Made by a program: the position numbers and the translations under genes. 64,000 bases of DNA, taken from the NCBI GenBank assembly GCA_050747245.1, contig JBOGNO010000007.1, positions 124,001 through 188,000 of the forward strand, written 5' to 3'. Under the pieces are notes generated by a model, which made no database searches, had not been told where the DNA came from, and was given only the letters and a program-made list of their open reading frames with translations. Shown here one piece after another: positions 8,939-18,554 of the stretch. The stretch is from JBOGNO01 sp050747245. GTDB lineage: Bacteria; Acidobacteriota; Terriglobia; Acidiferrales; UBA7541. Positions within the stretch are counted from its first letter, which is position 1. Every line of letters starts with the position of its first letter.

Positions 8939-10395
8939 TCCGCGTGCGAGCCGTCCTTCTCAAGCTTCTTGGCGTCGTCGTCTTCGATCTTTCGCAGCAT
9001 GGCGCTTCGATGGATCAAGTATTGCTTTACCTCACCCCACATTGCAAAGGGGACAACGCGAAACTGGTTGTAAGTCATTTCCTGCCACGAGATCGGGCCC
9101 CGTTCAGAGATCAAATGGGTACCCCATTGAAAAACAAAGCCAAGATTCCAGACGATAAGCAATGCAGTCACGGTGCACGCGCGCCAGAAAGCGCCCCGCG
9201 TACTATGGAACAAGGATTCGCACACCGAGAAGAACATCGCAAGTCCAACGACAAAAAGCGGCGTCAGAGAAATAAAAAACCGATTTCCAAAAGACGAGAT
9301 ACCTTCCCAGTCCGGGTAACTAGCGATCAGGTAATAAAAGGCAATGGCGCAAGCCAGAAAAATTCCGCCAGTCTGTCGATCCCGGCGGGGAAGCAGGAAT
9401 AGCCCCGTCGCCGCGATGATTAGAATCGGCGTCCAGCTAAAGAGGCCGTGGTCTGAGGAAAAGAGGAGGCCCAAGAGGCGCGGCGCACCCCAGTGCCACG
9501 GTCCGACCTCATAGCCCGTTGCGAATGGGCTTCCGTAGATAATTTGACGCGTCGCGAGCGTCGGAAGGAATGCGAGAAGTACAGCGGCCGCGAAGATCAC
9601 ACCGCGTAGGATGAGCGTCCCGCTCCGCGGCTCGCCCGGATGCTGGGGCGATCTGAGTCGCCATGAATGCAAAACGATTTCAATCGCCGGCGCCAAGAAA
9701 AAAATAAAGTTGGGATAGTACACATCCCCCATCAAGCCACCTATCAATCCAAGGACAAACCAGTGTATGGCTGTGCGGTCCACGCGCGTACGATCCCAAT
9801 ACCAGAGGAAAAGAGCGACTACGAAAGCGGATAGAGCGTGAGACCAGGATGGATTGAAGTACATATACACAGGAAGAGAGCTCGCAAACCAAATGCCCAA
9901 GGTCGCAAGAAACGCCCAGCGCTCGCTGACGTACTTTCGCGCAAGGGCGAAGGAGAGCAGGAGCCCCAGGAATGCGTAGAAGGCGGTCGCGAGCGCCATC
10001 GTTAGGGTGTACGGCCAAGAAAATCCATCAGCAGGAATGCGTCCTCCGGCGGAATTCCACAGATGCACGGTTCCGTGCGTAAAGAGCAAAAAAGGAGACC
10101 ATAGGATTGAAGGGCCCACGGTGAAATGATTGTCGACATGGCCAGTCGAAGTGTATTGCTCTGAGTTAAGATGGCCTGGAGCGTCCGTCCGGCTCATCAA
10201 GAAGGTCTTATTCCCCGCGAGCCAGTCTGCTTCGAAATTAAGATTGCCTTGAACAATCAGCGCGCGAGCATAGGCGTAATACCCGATCCCGTCGCCGCGA
10301 ACCCAGGGATCCGATAGAGGGAGTGTGAGCAGGAAAATCCACAGAAGACACTTTTTGCGCCAGGACCACCTACGCCAAAAATTTGAAACCGCCAT
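8935..10395 (-). CDS. Polytopic membrane protein, GT-C glycosyltransferase-like
   Basis: 486 residues with about ten membrane spans. After the first span comes a periplasmic loop beginning PWVRGDGIGYYAYARAL, with the acidic residue and YxxxA pattern seen in the first loop of GT-C (GT39/GT83-type) enzymes that use polyprenyl-phosphate sugars. A second aromatic-rich loop follows (HVDNHFTVGPSILWSPF). No fully diagnostic motif is visible, so family membership is an inference. A GT-C enzyme here would add a sugar to the polymer or its lipid carrier on the periplasmic side. The stop overlaps the Wzm start. Confidence 0.6.
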   Translation of the reverse strand: MAVSNFWRRWSWRKKCLLWIFLLTLPLSDPWVRGDGIGYYAYARALIVQGNLNFEADWLAGNKTFLMSRTDAPGHLNSEQYTSTGHVDNHFTVGPSILWSPFLLFTHGTVHLWNSAGGRIPADGFSWPYTLTMALATAFYAFLGLLLSFALARKYVSERWAFLATLGIWFASSLPVYMYFNPSWSHALSAFVVALFLWYWDRTRVDRTAIHWFVLGLIGGLMGDVYYPNFIFFLAPAIEIVLHSWRLRSPQHPGEPRSGTLILRGVIFAAAVLLAFLPTLATRQIIYGSPFATGYEVGPWHWGAPRLLGLLFSSDHGLFSWTPILIIAATGLFLLPRRDRQTGGIFLACAIAFYYLIASYPDWEGISSFGNRFFISLTPLFVVGLAMFFSVCESLFHSTRGAFWRACTVTALLIVWNLGFVFQWGTHLISERGPISWQEMTYNQFRVVPFAMWGEVKQYLIHRSAMLRKIEDDDAKKLEKDGSHAE

Positions 10396-10530
10396 TCGTT
10401 CGTCCTACCGATCGCCCACTTCCGGAATGCATTCGTGATCCTGCGCCCGACCTGTCTGGGATTTTTGAGCTGTCAGAGCACCCCGCTCTGAGCATCCCGC
10501 TGCCTTTGCTTGCATTTGTCCCGAACCCTG

Positions 10531-11304
10531 TTATTTTCGGGCAATCGCCAGCAGGTTTTGGCCGATCGGCGGAGCCCACGATTGTTCCAGCTTTGAACAC
10601 CAGGGAATCACCCAGTGGTCGAATGCGCGCACTTCTGACGCATATAAAGTCTTTTGCCGGATGATGCGTGCGGACAGAAACCAAGAAAAAAAGCCTACAA
10701 AATTCATATATTTAAGGACCGATATCTTGAATCCAGACTCCGAAATTTTCTCCCGCAGCTCTCTTCGCCGGTAGCGACGAAAATGGCCGAAGGTTACATC
10801 CAACGATCCGTAGAGAAGCGGAAGCGCGGGAACGTATAGTAGCAGGGAGCCACCTGGCCGCAGGATACGGAATATCTTCTCAAGGTACTGTTGATCCCGT
10901 TCGACATGCTCCAGGACATTCACTAGAACCACCGTGTCGGCCGAAAGGAACCCAGAGTACTCCTCGAGGGAACCCAGTAAGAATTTCACGTGTGAATTGG
11001 AGGCATGACGCTTTTTCAATTGTGGAAATAAGTTCTCTGCCGGTTCCAAGAGGGTCAACTCTGCTTCCGGCGCTGCCCGCAACAAGTGTTCGGCGAATGA
11101 GCCAGTTCCGGCTCCCACCTCGATGATGTCCCCACCCAAAAAGGGCGCAAAATTCGAGAGAATCCAGCGGTGATAATTGCGCGCTTCGGACATGGAATCG
11201 AGCTCTGTCCCGGTATAAGAGAAGTGAGATCTTTCAGTCGGAATCGAATTCTTTGCCACGTTCATAGTCCAAGATCGCAAATTGGTGCCGACAAGATTAT
11301 TCAA
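10531..11304 (-). CDS. Class I SAM-dependent methyltransferase
   Basis: 257 residues. DIIEVGAGTGSFAEHLLRA is motif I, LTLLEPAENLFPQL the acidic loop, VVLVNVLEHVERDQQYLEKI motif II, and ILRPGGSLLLYVPALPLLYG motif III. The C-terminal HFRRYRRRELREKISESGF is typical of methyltransferases that often sit next to glycosyltransferases in EPS loci. Two starts are possible, ATG 11304 or the in-frame ATG 11265; the longer is listed. A 135-nt gap separates it from the membrane protein downstream, and 60 nt from the epimerase upstream. Its substrate is unknown. Confidence 0.8.
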   Translation of the reverse strand: MNNLVGTNLRSWTMNVAKNSIPTERSHFSYTGTELDSMSEARNYHRWILSNFAPFLGGDIIEVGAGTGSFAEHLLRAAPEAELTLLEPAENLFPQLKKRHASNSHVKFLLGSLEEYSGFLSADTVVLVNVLEHVERDQQYLEKIFRILRPGGSLLLYVPALPLLYGSLDVTFGHFRRYRRRELREKISESGFKISVLKYMNFVGFFSWFLSARIIRQKTLYASEVRAFDHWVIPWCSKLEQSWAPPIGQNLLAIARK

Positions 11305-11364
11305 TGGTTTCTCACCTCACAAGCGGCCGTGCGAATGGATTTTCCTGAGAGATACCCAGATACA

Positions 11365-12408
11365 TCAGGGCGCGACCGTTCCCGAGGAGCGTAACCCGGA
11401 CGCACCTGCGCCGCTTGCCTCTGCCGCCGCAACCAATTCGCCACCCCTCTTTCTCAGAGCGAATTCGATCACCCGATCTACAATTTCCGAGAGCCTTGTC
11501 CGGGGTCGAAATTTCGTAAGGGCTTCGAGCTTTTCGAGAGTCGGAACACGTCGGGGCATATCTTCAAATCCCGGTTCGTAAGCGCGCTCATATGGCAGAA
11601 ACGTGATGGGCGAGGAACTTCGTGCGCGCTTTTTCACCTCCTGAGCGAGGCCTTCTATAGATATTTCTTGATCACTTCCGATATTGACGACCTGTCCGAT
11701 GGCCTGTTCGCTTGCCACCAGGCGGAGGATTGCCTCGACAGCATCATTGACGAGACAGAAGCACCTCGACTGTCGTCCGGAACCGAAAACCGTTATCGGG
11801 GTTCCCTCGATTGCCTGGTTGACGAAATTCGGAAGCACCATGCCGTAGCGACCGGTCTGTCGTGGCCCAACGGTATTGAAGAGCCGAGCGATAATCACCG
11901 GTTGTTTCTTTTCCTTCCAATAGGAGAGCGCAAGGAATTCATCCAGGGCCTTGCTGGCGGCATAACTCCAGCGGCCAATATTCGTCGGCCCGAGCACTAA
12001 ATCGTCATCTTCGGAAAACGGGACTTTGTTGCTTTTGCCGTAGACCTCGGATGTGGAAGCGACAAACACGAGTTTCTTTTTCCGGCAGGCCGCCTCCAGC
12101 ACGAGCTGGGTACCGTAGACATTCGTTTCGATCGTGTGAACGGGGCTTTCTACGATCAGCCGAACACCGACGGCCGCAGCCAGATGAAGGATGACATCGG
12201 ATTCATCTACTAGCTCGGCGAGTAAATGACGATTTTGTATGGAGTCGAAAATATACTGAAAATGTTCACGTCCCTTGAGGTGGCGAATGTTTTCAACGCT
12301 TCCTGTGGAAAGATTGTCGAGAACAGAAACCCTTTCGCCGCGGTCCATGAGAGCCTCGGCCAAGTGCGATCCGATGAAGCCGGCTCCGCCAGTAATCAAG
12401 AAACGCAA
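11365..12408 (-). CDS. NAD-dependent nucleotide-sugar epimerase/decarboxylase
   Basis: 347 residues. MRFLITGGAGFIGSHLAEAL is the NAD-binding loop, and VFVASTSEVYG followed by WSYAASKALDEF gives the catalytic Ser/Tyr/Lys of the extended SDR family. RLFNTVGPRQTGRYGMVLP and VFGSGRQSRCFCLVNDAVEAI are close to the UDP-glucuronate decarboxylase/UDP-glucose 4-epimerase group. With the UDP-sugar dehydrogenase in the block, conversion of UDP-glucuronate to UDP-xylose or to an epimer is possible. The start is TTG 12408, with GGGAGA just upstream. The last 30 residues are Ala/Ser/Gly-rich and are probably a disordered tail. Confidence 0.85.
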   Translation of the reverse strand: MRFLITGGAGFIGSHLAEALMDRGERVSVLDNLSTGSVENIRHLKGREHFQYIFDSIQNRHLLAELVDESDVILHLAAAVGVRLIVESPVHTIETNVYGTQLVLEAACRKKKLVFVASTSEVYGKSNKVPFSEDDDLVLGPTNIGRWSYAASKALDEFLALSYWKEKKQPVIIARLFNTVGPRQTGRYGMVLPNFVNQAIEGTPITVFGSGRQSRCFCLVNDAVEAILRLVASEQAIGQVVNIGSDQEISIEGLAQEVKKRARSSSPITFLPYERAYEPGFEDMPRRVPTLEKLEALTKFRPRTRLSEIVDRVIEFALRKRGGELVAAAEASGAGASGLRSSGTVAP

Positions 12409-12417
12409 GGTGTCTCC

Positions 12418-14721
12418 CTATGAGGACGATTCTCCGCCGCTACTCCCAAATACAGACTTCGAAGACTTCTTTCGCTCCTCGCCATAACCGTAGCCATACG
12501 CATATGGGTAGTAGCGATAAGAGTAGTAGTAGTCTGGGGCGCTCGAATCTACAGCATTCAGAACGACGCCAAGCAGTCTGCATTTCACGCCGTTCAGAAG
12601 GTCACGGCATCGCGTGAATGCTTCCTTTGGCGTTTCACCGCTACGAACGACGAGCAGGACGCCATCGACTTGTGCTGACAGAATGACCGCGTCGGTCGCC
12701 GCCATGATTGGGGGCGAGTCAATAACGATGAATTTATATTGGGTGCGAAGATAGGCGATCGCGTCGCGCATCCGATGTGAGCTGAGCAGATCGGCGGGAC
12801 TAGGCGGGATAGGTCCGGTAGGCAGCGCCGAGAGGTTTTCGATCCCGAGATGTGGGATTGTAGATTCATCCAGTGAGGCAACACCGGCCAGAAACGAACT
12901 GAGGCCGTATTCCTGACCGGATTTCAGGTTGAGTGCACGCCGGATTCCTGGTTTGCGTAAGTCTGAATCCACGAGAAGCGTCCGATCGCCCAGTTGCGCA
13001 AGGGTCACTGCAAGATTGACGGCGGCCGTCGTTTTGCCTTCCCTCGGAAGGGCGCTCGTCACCAGTACAACTTGGGGCGGGCGGTCCGCTTGCGAGAGCA
13101 GAAGCGATGTCCGCAGAGCGCGAAATGCCTCTGAAATCTGCGATTTCGGCTGGCTATAGGCGAGCAATTCCACGCGGACCTCTTTGGTTCCGTCGCCAGT
13201 GCCACCAGCCACCAGAGCCGGCGTGCGACTGTGACCATTCAAGTTGGCGTAAGAGGGAACGACGGCGAGAGACGGTAAGCCAGTAAGGGATTCGATATCG
13301 TCGGGCGATTTCACCGTGTTGTCGAGGTACTCTCGGAAAAGGGCCAGACCAATTCCGCCCACCAGCCCCACTAGAAATGCAAGCATGATGTTTCTGGTTT
13401 TTTGGGGTCGCGATGGCGTCACGGGCGCAAGGGCGGGATCGACGATACGGATGTTGCTCGAACGCAGTCCTGCGCTGATGCTGGCTTCCTTCAGCTTCTG
13501 AAGTAAGCCGTCGTAGAGCTGTTTATTGGATTCAGCATCATGCACCAGGATGTTGTATTCCACGAGCTTCTGGGCCATGTCGTTTGCCTCGGACTTTTGT
13601 TGCTCCAACGCCTGAGACAACAGCTGCACCCGACCCTGAGCATCGTGGTATTCGGCATCAATACGGCCCACGATGGCCTGTTTCTCGCGTTCAATAGCTT
13701 CCAATCCCTTTTTTTGCTGCGCGGCAATCCGCTGTACTTTGGGGTAATTTGGTCCGAACTGATTCACAGCCTCTGCGTAGTTTTCGTCGAAGAGATCCTG
13801 CTGCTTTACGAGATCCTGGAGCACCGTGCTATCACGAACCATTGGGATGGAATCCACGCTGCCCGAATGAGCCAACTGGTACATCGCCTGTTTCTGAAGC
13901 AACTCGGTTTGCGCATCCGTCAGAGACTTGTTTACGTCCGCGAGTTTTTGAGTCGCGATGTTCTGTTTTTCGTCAACCGTCCAGATTTGATTTTGCTTTT
14001 CGTAGGCAATGCGCGCATCTTCCGATTTTTCCATTTTGATGCGAAGTTCTTCGAGTTCTGACGAAAGCCAGTTCGAAGCCTGTGTCGTCGCCTCATAGCG
14101 GCTGCGAAAATTTTGTTCGATGAAGTTCTGGAGATGTGTGTTGACCACCGTAGCGGCGAGTTGCGGATCTTCCGCCTCAAAGGAAACTTCAATCAGTCGA
14201 GTGTTCGCTACGCGCTTAATCGAAAGATTGCCGAGGAACGCACCGAGGATTGCAGGGCGCTTTTGCAGAGTTGCGCCCGTGGGCATATGAAGGGAATTAG
14301 GTTGTCCGCCGAATTCCGAGTATCGTCCTAGATCAAGCGACTTAATCGTTTGAAGCGCCAGGGTCTCGCTTTGCAGAATCTTCGACTGCGTTTCAATGTA
14401 GTTCTCGATGTCGGCATACTCATCGTAAGGATCTGAATCCTGGAAATGGAGTTGATTTTGAGCTTCGCGGTCAACTTCCACTCTCGCGGAAGCGACATAC
14501 ACCGGTTTCATCTTGAACGAAGCGATGGTGACTACTGTCACAACGGTAAGGAGAAACGTCAAAATCAGCCACTGGTGCTTTCGGAGGATGATCAGGTAAT
14601 CGAGAAGGTGGGGTTCGCGAGCAACCTGATCCCAGGGCAGCACCGAAGGCGCCGGAATTACAGAAAGGGCGTCGCCAAGTCTGCGGTCGCGAAGAGCTAG
14701 TTTAGACGCTTCTTCCATCAT
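12418..14721 (-). CDS. Wzc-like chain-length regulator / bacterial tyrosine autokinase
   Basis: 767 residues. The N-terminal Wzz domain has a transmembrane segment (WLILTFLLTVVTVVTIASF), then a long periplasmic coiled coil (about residues 190-430). A second membrane segment is IMLAFLVGLVGGIGLALF. The cytoplasmic BY-kinase domain follows: LVTSALPREGKTTAAVNLA is Walker A, TLLVDSDLRKPGI is Walker A', and FIVIDSPPI is Walker B. The C-terminus has a tyrosine cluster, YYYSYRYYPYAYGYGYG, the autophosphorylation tail of this family. It controls polymer length and export together with the Wza-like protein encoded next. It sits 10 nt before the epimerase gene. Confidence 0.93.
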   Translation of the reverse strand: MMEEASKLALRDRRLGDALSVIPAPSVLPWDQVAREPHLLDYLIILRKHQWLILTFLLTVVTVVTIASFKMKPVYVASARVEVDREAQNQLHFQDSDPYDEYADIENYIETQSKILQSETLALQTIKSLDLGRYSEFGGQPNSLHMPTGATLQKRPAILGAFLGNLSIKRVANTRLIEVSFEAEDPQLAATVVNTHLQNFIEQNFRSRYEATTQASNWLSSELEELRIKMEKSEDARIAYEKQNQIWTVDEKQNIATQKLADVNKSLTDAQTELLQKQAMYQLAHSGSVDSIPMVRDSTVLQDLVKQQDLFDENYAEAVNQFGPNYPKVQRIAAQQKKGLEAIEREKQAIVGRIDAEYHDAQGRVQLLSQALEQQKSEANDMAQKLVEYNILVHDAESNKQLYDGLLQKLKEASISAGLRSSNIRIVDPALAPVTPSRPQKTRNIMLAFLVGLVGGIGLALFREYLDNTVKSPDDIESLTGLPSLAVVPSYANLNGHSRTPALVAGGTGDGTKEVRVELLAYSQPKSQISEAFRALRTSLLLSQADRPPQVVLVTSALPREGKTTAAVNLAVTLAQLGDRTLLVDSDLRKPGIRRALNLKSGQEYGLSSFLAGVASLDESTIPHLGIENLSALPTGPIPPSPADLLSSHRMRDAIAYLRTQYKFIVIDSPPIMAATDAVILSAQVDGVLLVVRSGETPKEAFTRCRDLLNGVKCRLLGVVLNAVDSSAPDYYYSYRYYPYAYGYGYGEERKKSSKSVFGSSGGESSS

Positions 14722-14772
14722 GGCCTCAGTTTGTGAATGCGCTCAGGCAGCAGCCCACCTGCTGCGGCGAAT

Positions 14773-15846
14773 CTATCGCGACGCTCGGATGAGCGCCAAG
14801 CCCGTAGTAATCTGAATGGCAGCTTCCCCCGCCTTGGCCAGCGCTTTCTTCCCTGCGCTGTCCGGCACAAAAAGAATGTCGCCCGACTTAAGCGTGACAT
14901 CCGGGTTCTTGCGCGCCATAATTTTTTTCAGCCGAACAGGAATTTCTTGGCTCTTCCCTGAGCTGGGATCCTTGCGGATAATGACCGCTTCGTCGGCTTT
15001 GGCGCTGCCTTGAAGGCCATGGGCAAGCGCGATTGCCTTAATTATGGACAACTCTTGCCCGGCGCTCTGCAGGACATATCCGCCCGGCGACTGAACAGCA
15101 CCCGCGACGTATATGATTCCCGCCCGGGGCACACTAATCGTGTCGCCGCCGTACACCGGAATGTTGTAGATAGGATCGCCGGTTTCGAGCAAGTCATTCA
15201 AATTGATCGTGATGATTTGTGGCTCAGCGGCTTGGGGGCTGGAGCTGGTCCCTCCGCCGGGCGTAGTATCATTCTGCGAAGCGGCGAGAGGAGCGGGCCG
15301 GGTTATGATGACGACACTGCCTGCTTCGTTCGCGATCCCCCCTGCCTGAGCGAGAATTTCCAGAAGAGTCGTTTGGCGGAAAACTTGATACACCATCGGC
15401 CTTGCCACGGCACCAACGACTGAGATCGGCTGGCTGTTTTGCTCTCTAACAAAGACTGATACTTGAGGATGCGAAACGAGCCCATTCTCCACCAGGAGTT
15501 CGGCGAGCTTTTCTTCGATTTGAAATGTGGTCAGCCCCGCCACATCAATCTTTCCTGGAATTAGCGGCATGGAAATCGAGCCGGTCTGGCCTACCCGGAC
15601 ATCGCGCGAGAGCTCTGGAACATCGAACACGTCGACGTGGAGAAGGTCACCTGCGCCGACAGGTATATCGGCCAGCTTAGGATGGGTGGAGCTAGCGAGT
15701 TGCTGAATTCTTTCGTTCGTCTGTTGCGGAGTTTCGAACTTCTCCTGGCCCAACCCCGGTTGCGCACTTCCAAGTAACAGCAGCGGCAACAACCAGATAA
15801 ACCTCACCGAAGACCAGTCCGAAATCCGCCGGACCGTAAAGTACAT
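14773..15846 (-). CDS. Wza-like polysaccharide export protein (Poly_export/SLBB)
   Basis: 357 residues with an N-terminal signal peptide (FIWLLPLLLLGSAQPGLGQ). No lipobox cysteine is visible, unlike E. coli Wza. DIPVGAGDLLHVDVFDVPELSRDVRV is the polysaccharide export domain, followed by SLBB-type repeats (ISVVGAVARPMVYQV and IYVAGAVQSPGGYVL). A low-complexity insert (NDTTPGGGTSSSPQAAE) separates two SLBB units. The protein probably forms the outer-membrane or periplasmic channel for the polymer. The C-terminal hydrophobic AAIQITTGLALIRASR could be a membrane-anchoring helix. It starts 21 nt after the ligase gene stop. Confidence 0.9.
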   Translation of the reverse strand: MYFTVRRISDWSSVRFIWLLPLLLLGSAQPGLGQEKFETPQQTNERIQQLASSTHPKLADIPVGAGDLLHVDVFDVPELSRDVRVGQTGSISMPLIPGKIDVAGLTTFQIEEKLAELLVENGLVSHPQVSVFVREQNSQPISVVGAVARPMVYQVFRQTTLLEILAQAGGIANEAGSVVIITRPAPLAASQNDTTPGGGTSSSPQAAEPQIITINLNDLLETGDPIYNIPVYGGDTISVPRAGIIYVAGAVQSPGGYVLQSAGQELSIIKAIALAHGLQGSAKADEAVIIRKDPSSGKSQEIPVRLKKIMARKNPDVTLKSGDILFVPDSAGKKALAKAGEAAIQITTGLALIRASR

Positions 15847-15867
15847 GAAAGAGAGAATGACCCCGGC

Positions 15868-17160
15868 TCAATATGGACTAGCCAGCGAGCGATTGTCAAT
15901 AGAGGATTCGCCCCTTGTTTCGCTCAGTTTACGATGGCCGCCCCCCGAATCAAACGGCGGCAATGAAGCGAGGTGGGCTTGCAGCAGAAATAGCATCGCG
16001 TTAGCTGGCAGGTGAAGATTGAAATCAAACAAGCTGTGAACCAGGATACCCGTTGTAGCAACGAGGCCCCCCGCGTGAAGCGAGAGGGAAAAGGTGCTTT
16101 GCGGGAGGCGCAAATTTCTGAGCGAACCGTGAAAGAGCAGAAACAGAAACGCCAGCCCACACAGTCCGCCAGCAATTCCTGCGTCAGCTAGCAACTCCAG
16201 GTAATCATTGTGTGCGTGATCTATCGTCTTTCCGTCATAAAAAGTGGCGTAACTCGGATAGACGGCCACCAAGGTACCGAGTCCCGTGCCCGCCAGGGGG
16301 TGATCGACAAAGACTTTCCAAGTGTCGTGTGCCATCGAGATCCTGCGAGAAAACGGCAATTCGCTGGGGCGAAGTTCCCGCAAGCGGCCCAGAACTTTTC
16401 CAACTCCGAGCCAAGCCACGAGAGCGACTGCTGCCAGCAATACGATCGCTGCGGCCCCCGCCTTCACCCTCCCGGCGCGGTGCAGCCACATCAATGTAGC
16501 CAGAAGGCTGACTTCAAAGATTAGGACGGCGATTCCACCGCGCGTCGCTGAGAACACAAGTGCGCCGATGGGAATAATTGCGAACAGACCTGCCAGCGCC
16601 GCTTGATCGCGACGCAGGCCCCGAAAGACTAGCAACGCCAGCCCCGTGGGAACTATCAGTTCGACAAAGCCTGCAAAATGGTTTCGATTGACGTACGGTC
16701 CGAAGGGGTCTCCTCCTCCCCCGAGTGGCCGAAACCAATAGAGTTTGCCGTTCGAGGTCAAGAACTGAATCACTCCGAACAGTGATACAGCGAAGCAGAG
16801 AAAAAGCAGGAACCAGACAAGTCCGCGAAGCTCTTCCTTCTTGCGAAATGCCTGGCTTGCGAGAAAAAATATGATCAGCAATGCAAAGACTTGAAGAAGT
16901 TCCGACCGAGTCAGATATGGCTGAACAGTCCAGCCGAAAGCTAATTGAATGATGCCCAAGAGCGTCAGACCTTCCAGCGGCCAGAGAAGCGGGCTGAGTT
17001 GTATTTTCTCCTCCCTTCTGAGAAGGACCGCGCAACTCCAGATCACCAGCAATAGAACGGAGCCCATTTCGAAAATGGACGCCGACCACACTTCGACCAC
17101 ACCATGGGCGAGCACGGCAAAAGTAATTAGGAGGCAAATACCGATTCGCACTGCTTTCAT
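15868..17160 (-). CDS. O-antigen ligase/polymerase (Wzy_C superfamily)
   Basis: 430 residues with about ten to eleven membrane spans and one large periplasmic loop. That loop contains HDTWKVFVDHPLAGTGLGTLVAVYPSYATFY and IDHAHNDYLELLADAGIAGGL, the conserved loop of the Wzy_C family (O-antigen ligase and polymerase). The catalytic histidine is expected in the HAHNDYLE stretch. Its ATG overlaps the upstream TGA (ATGA). In this locus it could polymerise repeat units, join the polymer to an acceptor, or attach a glycan to a protein. The sequence cannot separate these roles. Confidence 0.88.
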   Translation of the reverse strand: MKAVRIGICLLITFAVLAHGVVEVWSASIFEMGSVLLLVIWSCAVLLRREEKIQLSPLLWPLEGLTLLGIIQLAFGWTVQPYLTRSELLQVFALLIIFFLASQAFRKKEELRGLVWFLLFLCFAVSLFGVIQFLTSNGKLYWFRPLGGGGDPFGPYVNRNHFAGFVELIVPTGLALLVFRGLRRDQAALAGLFAIIPIGALVFSATRGGIAVLIFEVSLLATLMWLHRAGRVKAGAAAIVLLAAVALVAWLGVGKVLGRLRELRPSELPFSRRISMAHDTWKVFVDHPLAGTGLGTLVAVYPSYATFYDGKTIDHAHNDYLELLADAGIAGGLCGLAFLFLLFHGSLRNLRLPQSTFSLSLHAGGLVATTGILVHSLFDFNLHLPANAMLFLLQAHLASLPPFDSGGGHRKLSETRGESSIDNRSLASPY

Positions 17161-18497
17161 GGTGCGTTCGCTCCCGAGGTCATCTCGGCGGGAGTGAGCG
17201 AAACATCGTCAACCCAAACCGTTCCGCTGAGCTTATTGTCGAAGAGACGGCTTTCTAGGCGCCGCAGCCGAATTTCCAACAAATGCGTGTCTCGGTCGGT
17301 GGTGAAGTCAGTTTCTACCGGGGTCCAGTCATGCGTTCCGACGAGGTCATTTGTAAGAACCCTCAATTGCGCTCCTGGGCGAGGATCTCGAATTTCGAAC
17401 CGCATGCCACTCTCCGTCGAAATCGAATCAGTCTTGAGGAAGGCGCGGAAGTGATAGCGAGTTTCAGGTTCGACGGGGACAGTTTGCCAAATCTGCCAGA
17501 AGTCAAGATTTGATCCCCCACCAAAATCTACTCGTAGTGAGCGCGACCCGCTGTGATATATCCCGGTATCATAATCGTCGACGGCGCCCGCGACCGATCC
17601 CACTCGCCAGTCAAATCCGCCTCCAGTGAAATCTCGCTCGAACCCACCGTTCCACACGATAGAGTGATCGGGAGGCTCGTCGAACAATACCTTGGCCGCG
17701 ACAAGGGCCTGGCGCCAGATTTTTTGAGCATCGGATGTCCTTTCCTCGCTACACAATTCATCGAGAAGAGGAAATGCTTGCTCAATCTCAATCGGCTTAC
17801 CGAGAGATACAAGGCGATCCCATGTGGCGATAGCCGGATCGGCAAGATGAATCGAGACGAAGTAACCAATGGCTTGAAAATATGCATTGGGAGAAGGGGG
17901 TAGCATCGAATCGAGCAGTGTGCCGACATCCTGTTTGGATTGCCAGCAGCGAGAGACCGCCAGTGGAATCAGATCCGGGTCGCCCAGAATTGCGGTGTGG
18001 ATCTCCGAAAAGCCCCCGCCAAAGTCTCCCTGTCGGAGGAGGAAATTCCCATAGCCCCAGTGCACTTCCGCCGAAATGGGATAAAGCAGCCGCGCTCTTT
18101 CGTAAGCCGCGCGGGCTTTGTCGTTGTCACCAAGCCCTTCATACACACCTGCAATCTCTACCCAATATCGCGGTGAGCGAGGGTTGGTAGCAATGGCCTT
18201 CAGAAAGTATTCCGCGGAGAGGTTCAAGTCTGCTGCCTCGAGGTCGAACTCGCGATAGGCAGCGAGATGTTCCCAGTATGCTCCGTTTCCAGGTTCGAGT
18301 TGTGCCGCCCGCAGCCACTCCGCGGGATCGGAAGAATGGTCGTGATGGTTGGCCAACTCGCACCGCCCTGCGGAATAGCACACGATTCCGGCGACGAGTG
18401 TGCATACTGCCAAAACCATCCCCCGGACGGCCGGATTGCGGAGGTGAATGACCACCTCGCGGTACTCTGCTACGCTCTGCTCTCCTTGCGCAAGCAA
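17157..18497 (-). CDS. TPR protein with C-terminal carbohydrate-binding-like domain
   Basis: 446 residues. A membrane segment (MVLAVCTLVAGIVCYSAG) near residue 30 anchors it. TPR-like helices follow (EWLRAAQLEPGNGAYWEHLA, YFLKAIATNPRSPRYWVEIAG, ARAAYERARLLYPISAEVHWG). The last 160 residues (IVWNGGFERDFTGGGFDWRV to GTVWVDDVSLTP) have the beta-sandwich pattern of a CBM4/9-like module. The start TTG 18497 is weak; GTG 18455 or a later ATG could be real. It overlaps the ligase start by 4 nt. Such TPR-CBM proteins recur beside Wzy_C genes in acidobacterial EPS loci, so it may hold or guide the polymer in the periplasm. That function is inferred. Confidence 0.7.
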   Translation of the reverse strand: MLAQGEQSVAEYREVVIHLRNPAVRGMVLAVCTLVAGIVCYSAGRCELANHHDHSSDPAEWLRAAQLEPGNGAYWEHLAAYREFDLEAADLNLSAEYFLKAIATNPRSPRYWVEIAGVYEGLGDNDKARAAYERARLLYPISAEVHWGYGNFLLRQGDFGGGFSEIHTAILGDPDLIPLAVSRCWQSKQDVGTLLDSMLPPSPNAYFQAIGYFVSIHLADPAIATWDRLVSLGKPIEIEQAFPLLDELCSEERTSDAQKIWRQALVAAKVLFDEPPDHSIVWNGGFERDFTGGGFDWRVGSVAGAVDDYDTGIYHSGSRSLRVDFGGGSNLDFWQIWQTVPVEPETRYHFRAFLKTDSISTESGMRFEIRDPRPGAQLRVLTNDLVGTHDWTPVETDFTTDRDTHLLEIRLRRLESRLFDNKLSGTVWVDDVSLTPAEMTSGANAP

Positions 18498-18554
18498 AAA
18501 TTCGTGGCTTTTTTCGGAACTGCGGCTTAGAGATAAGCGAGCGACCGTCTGAAC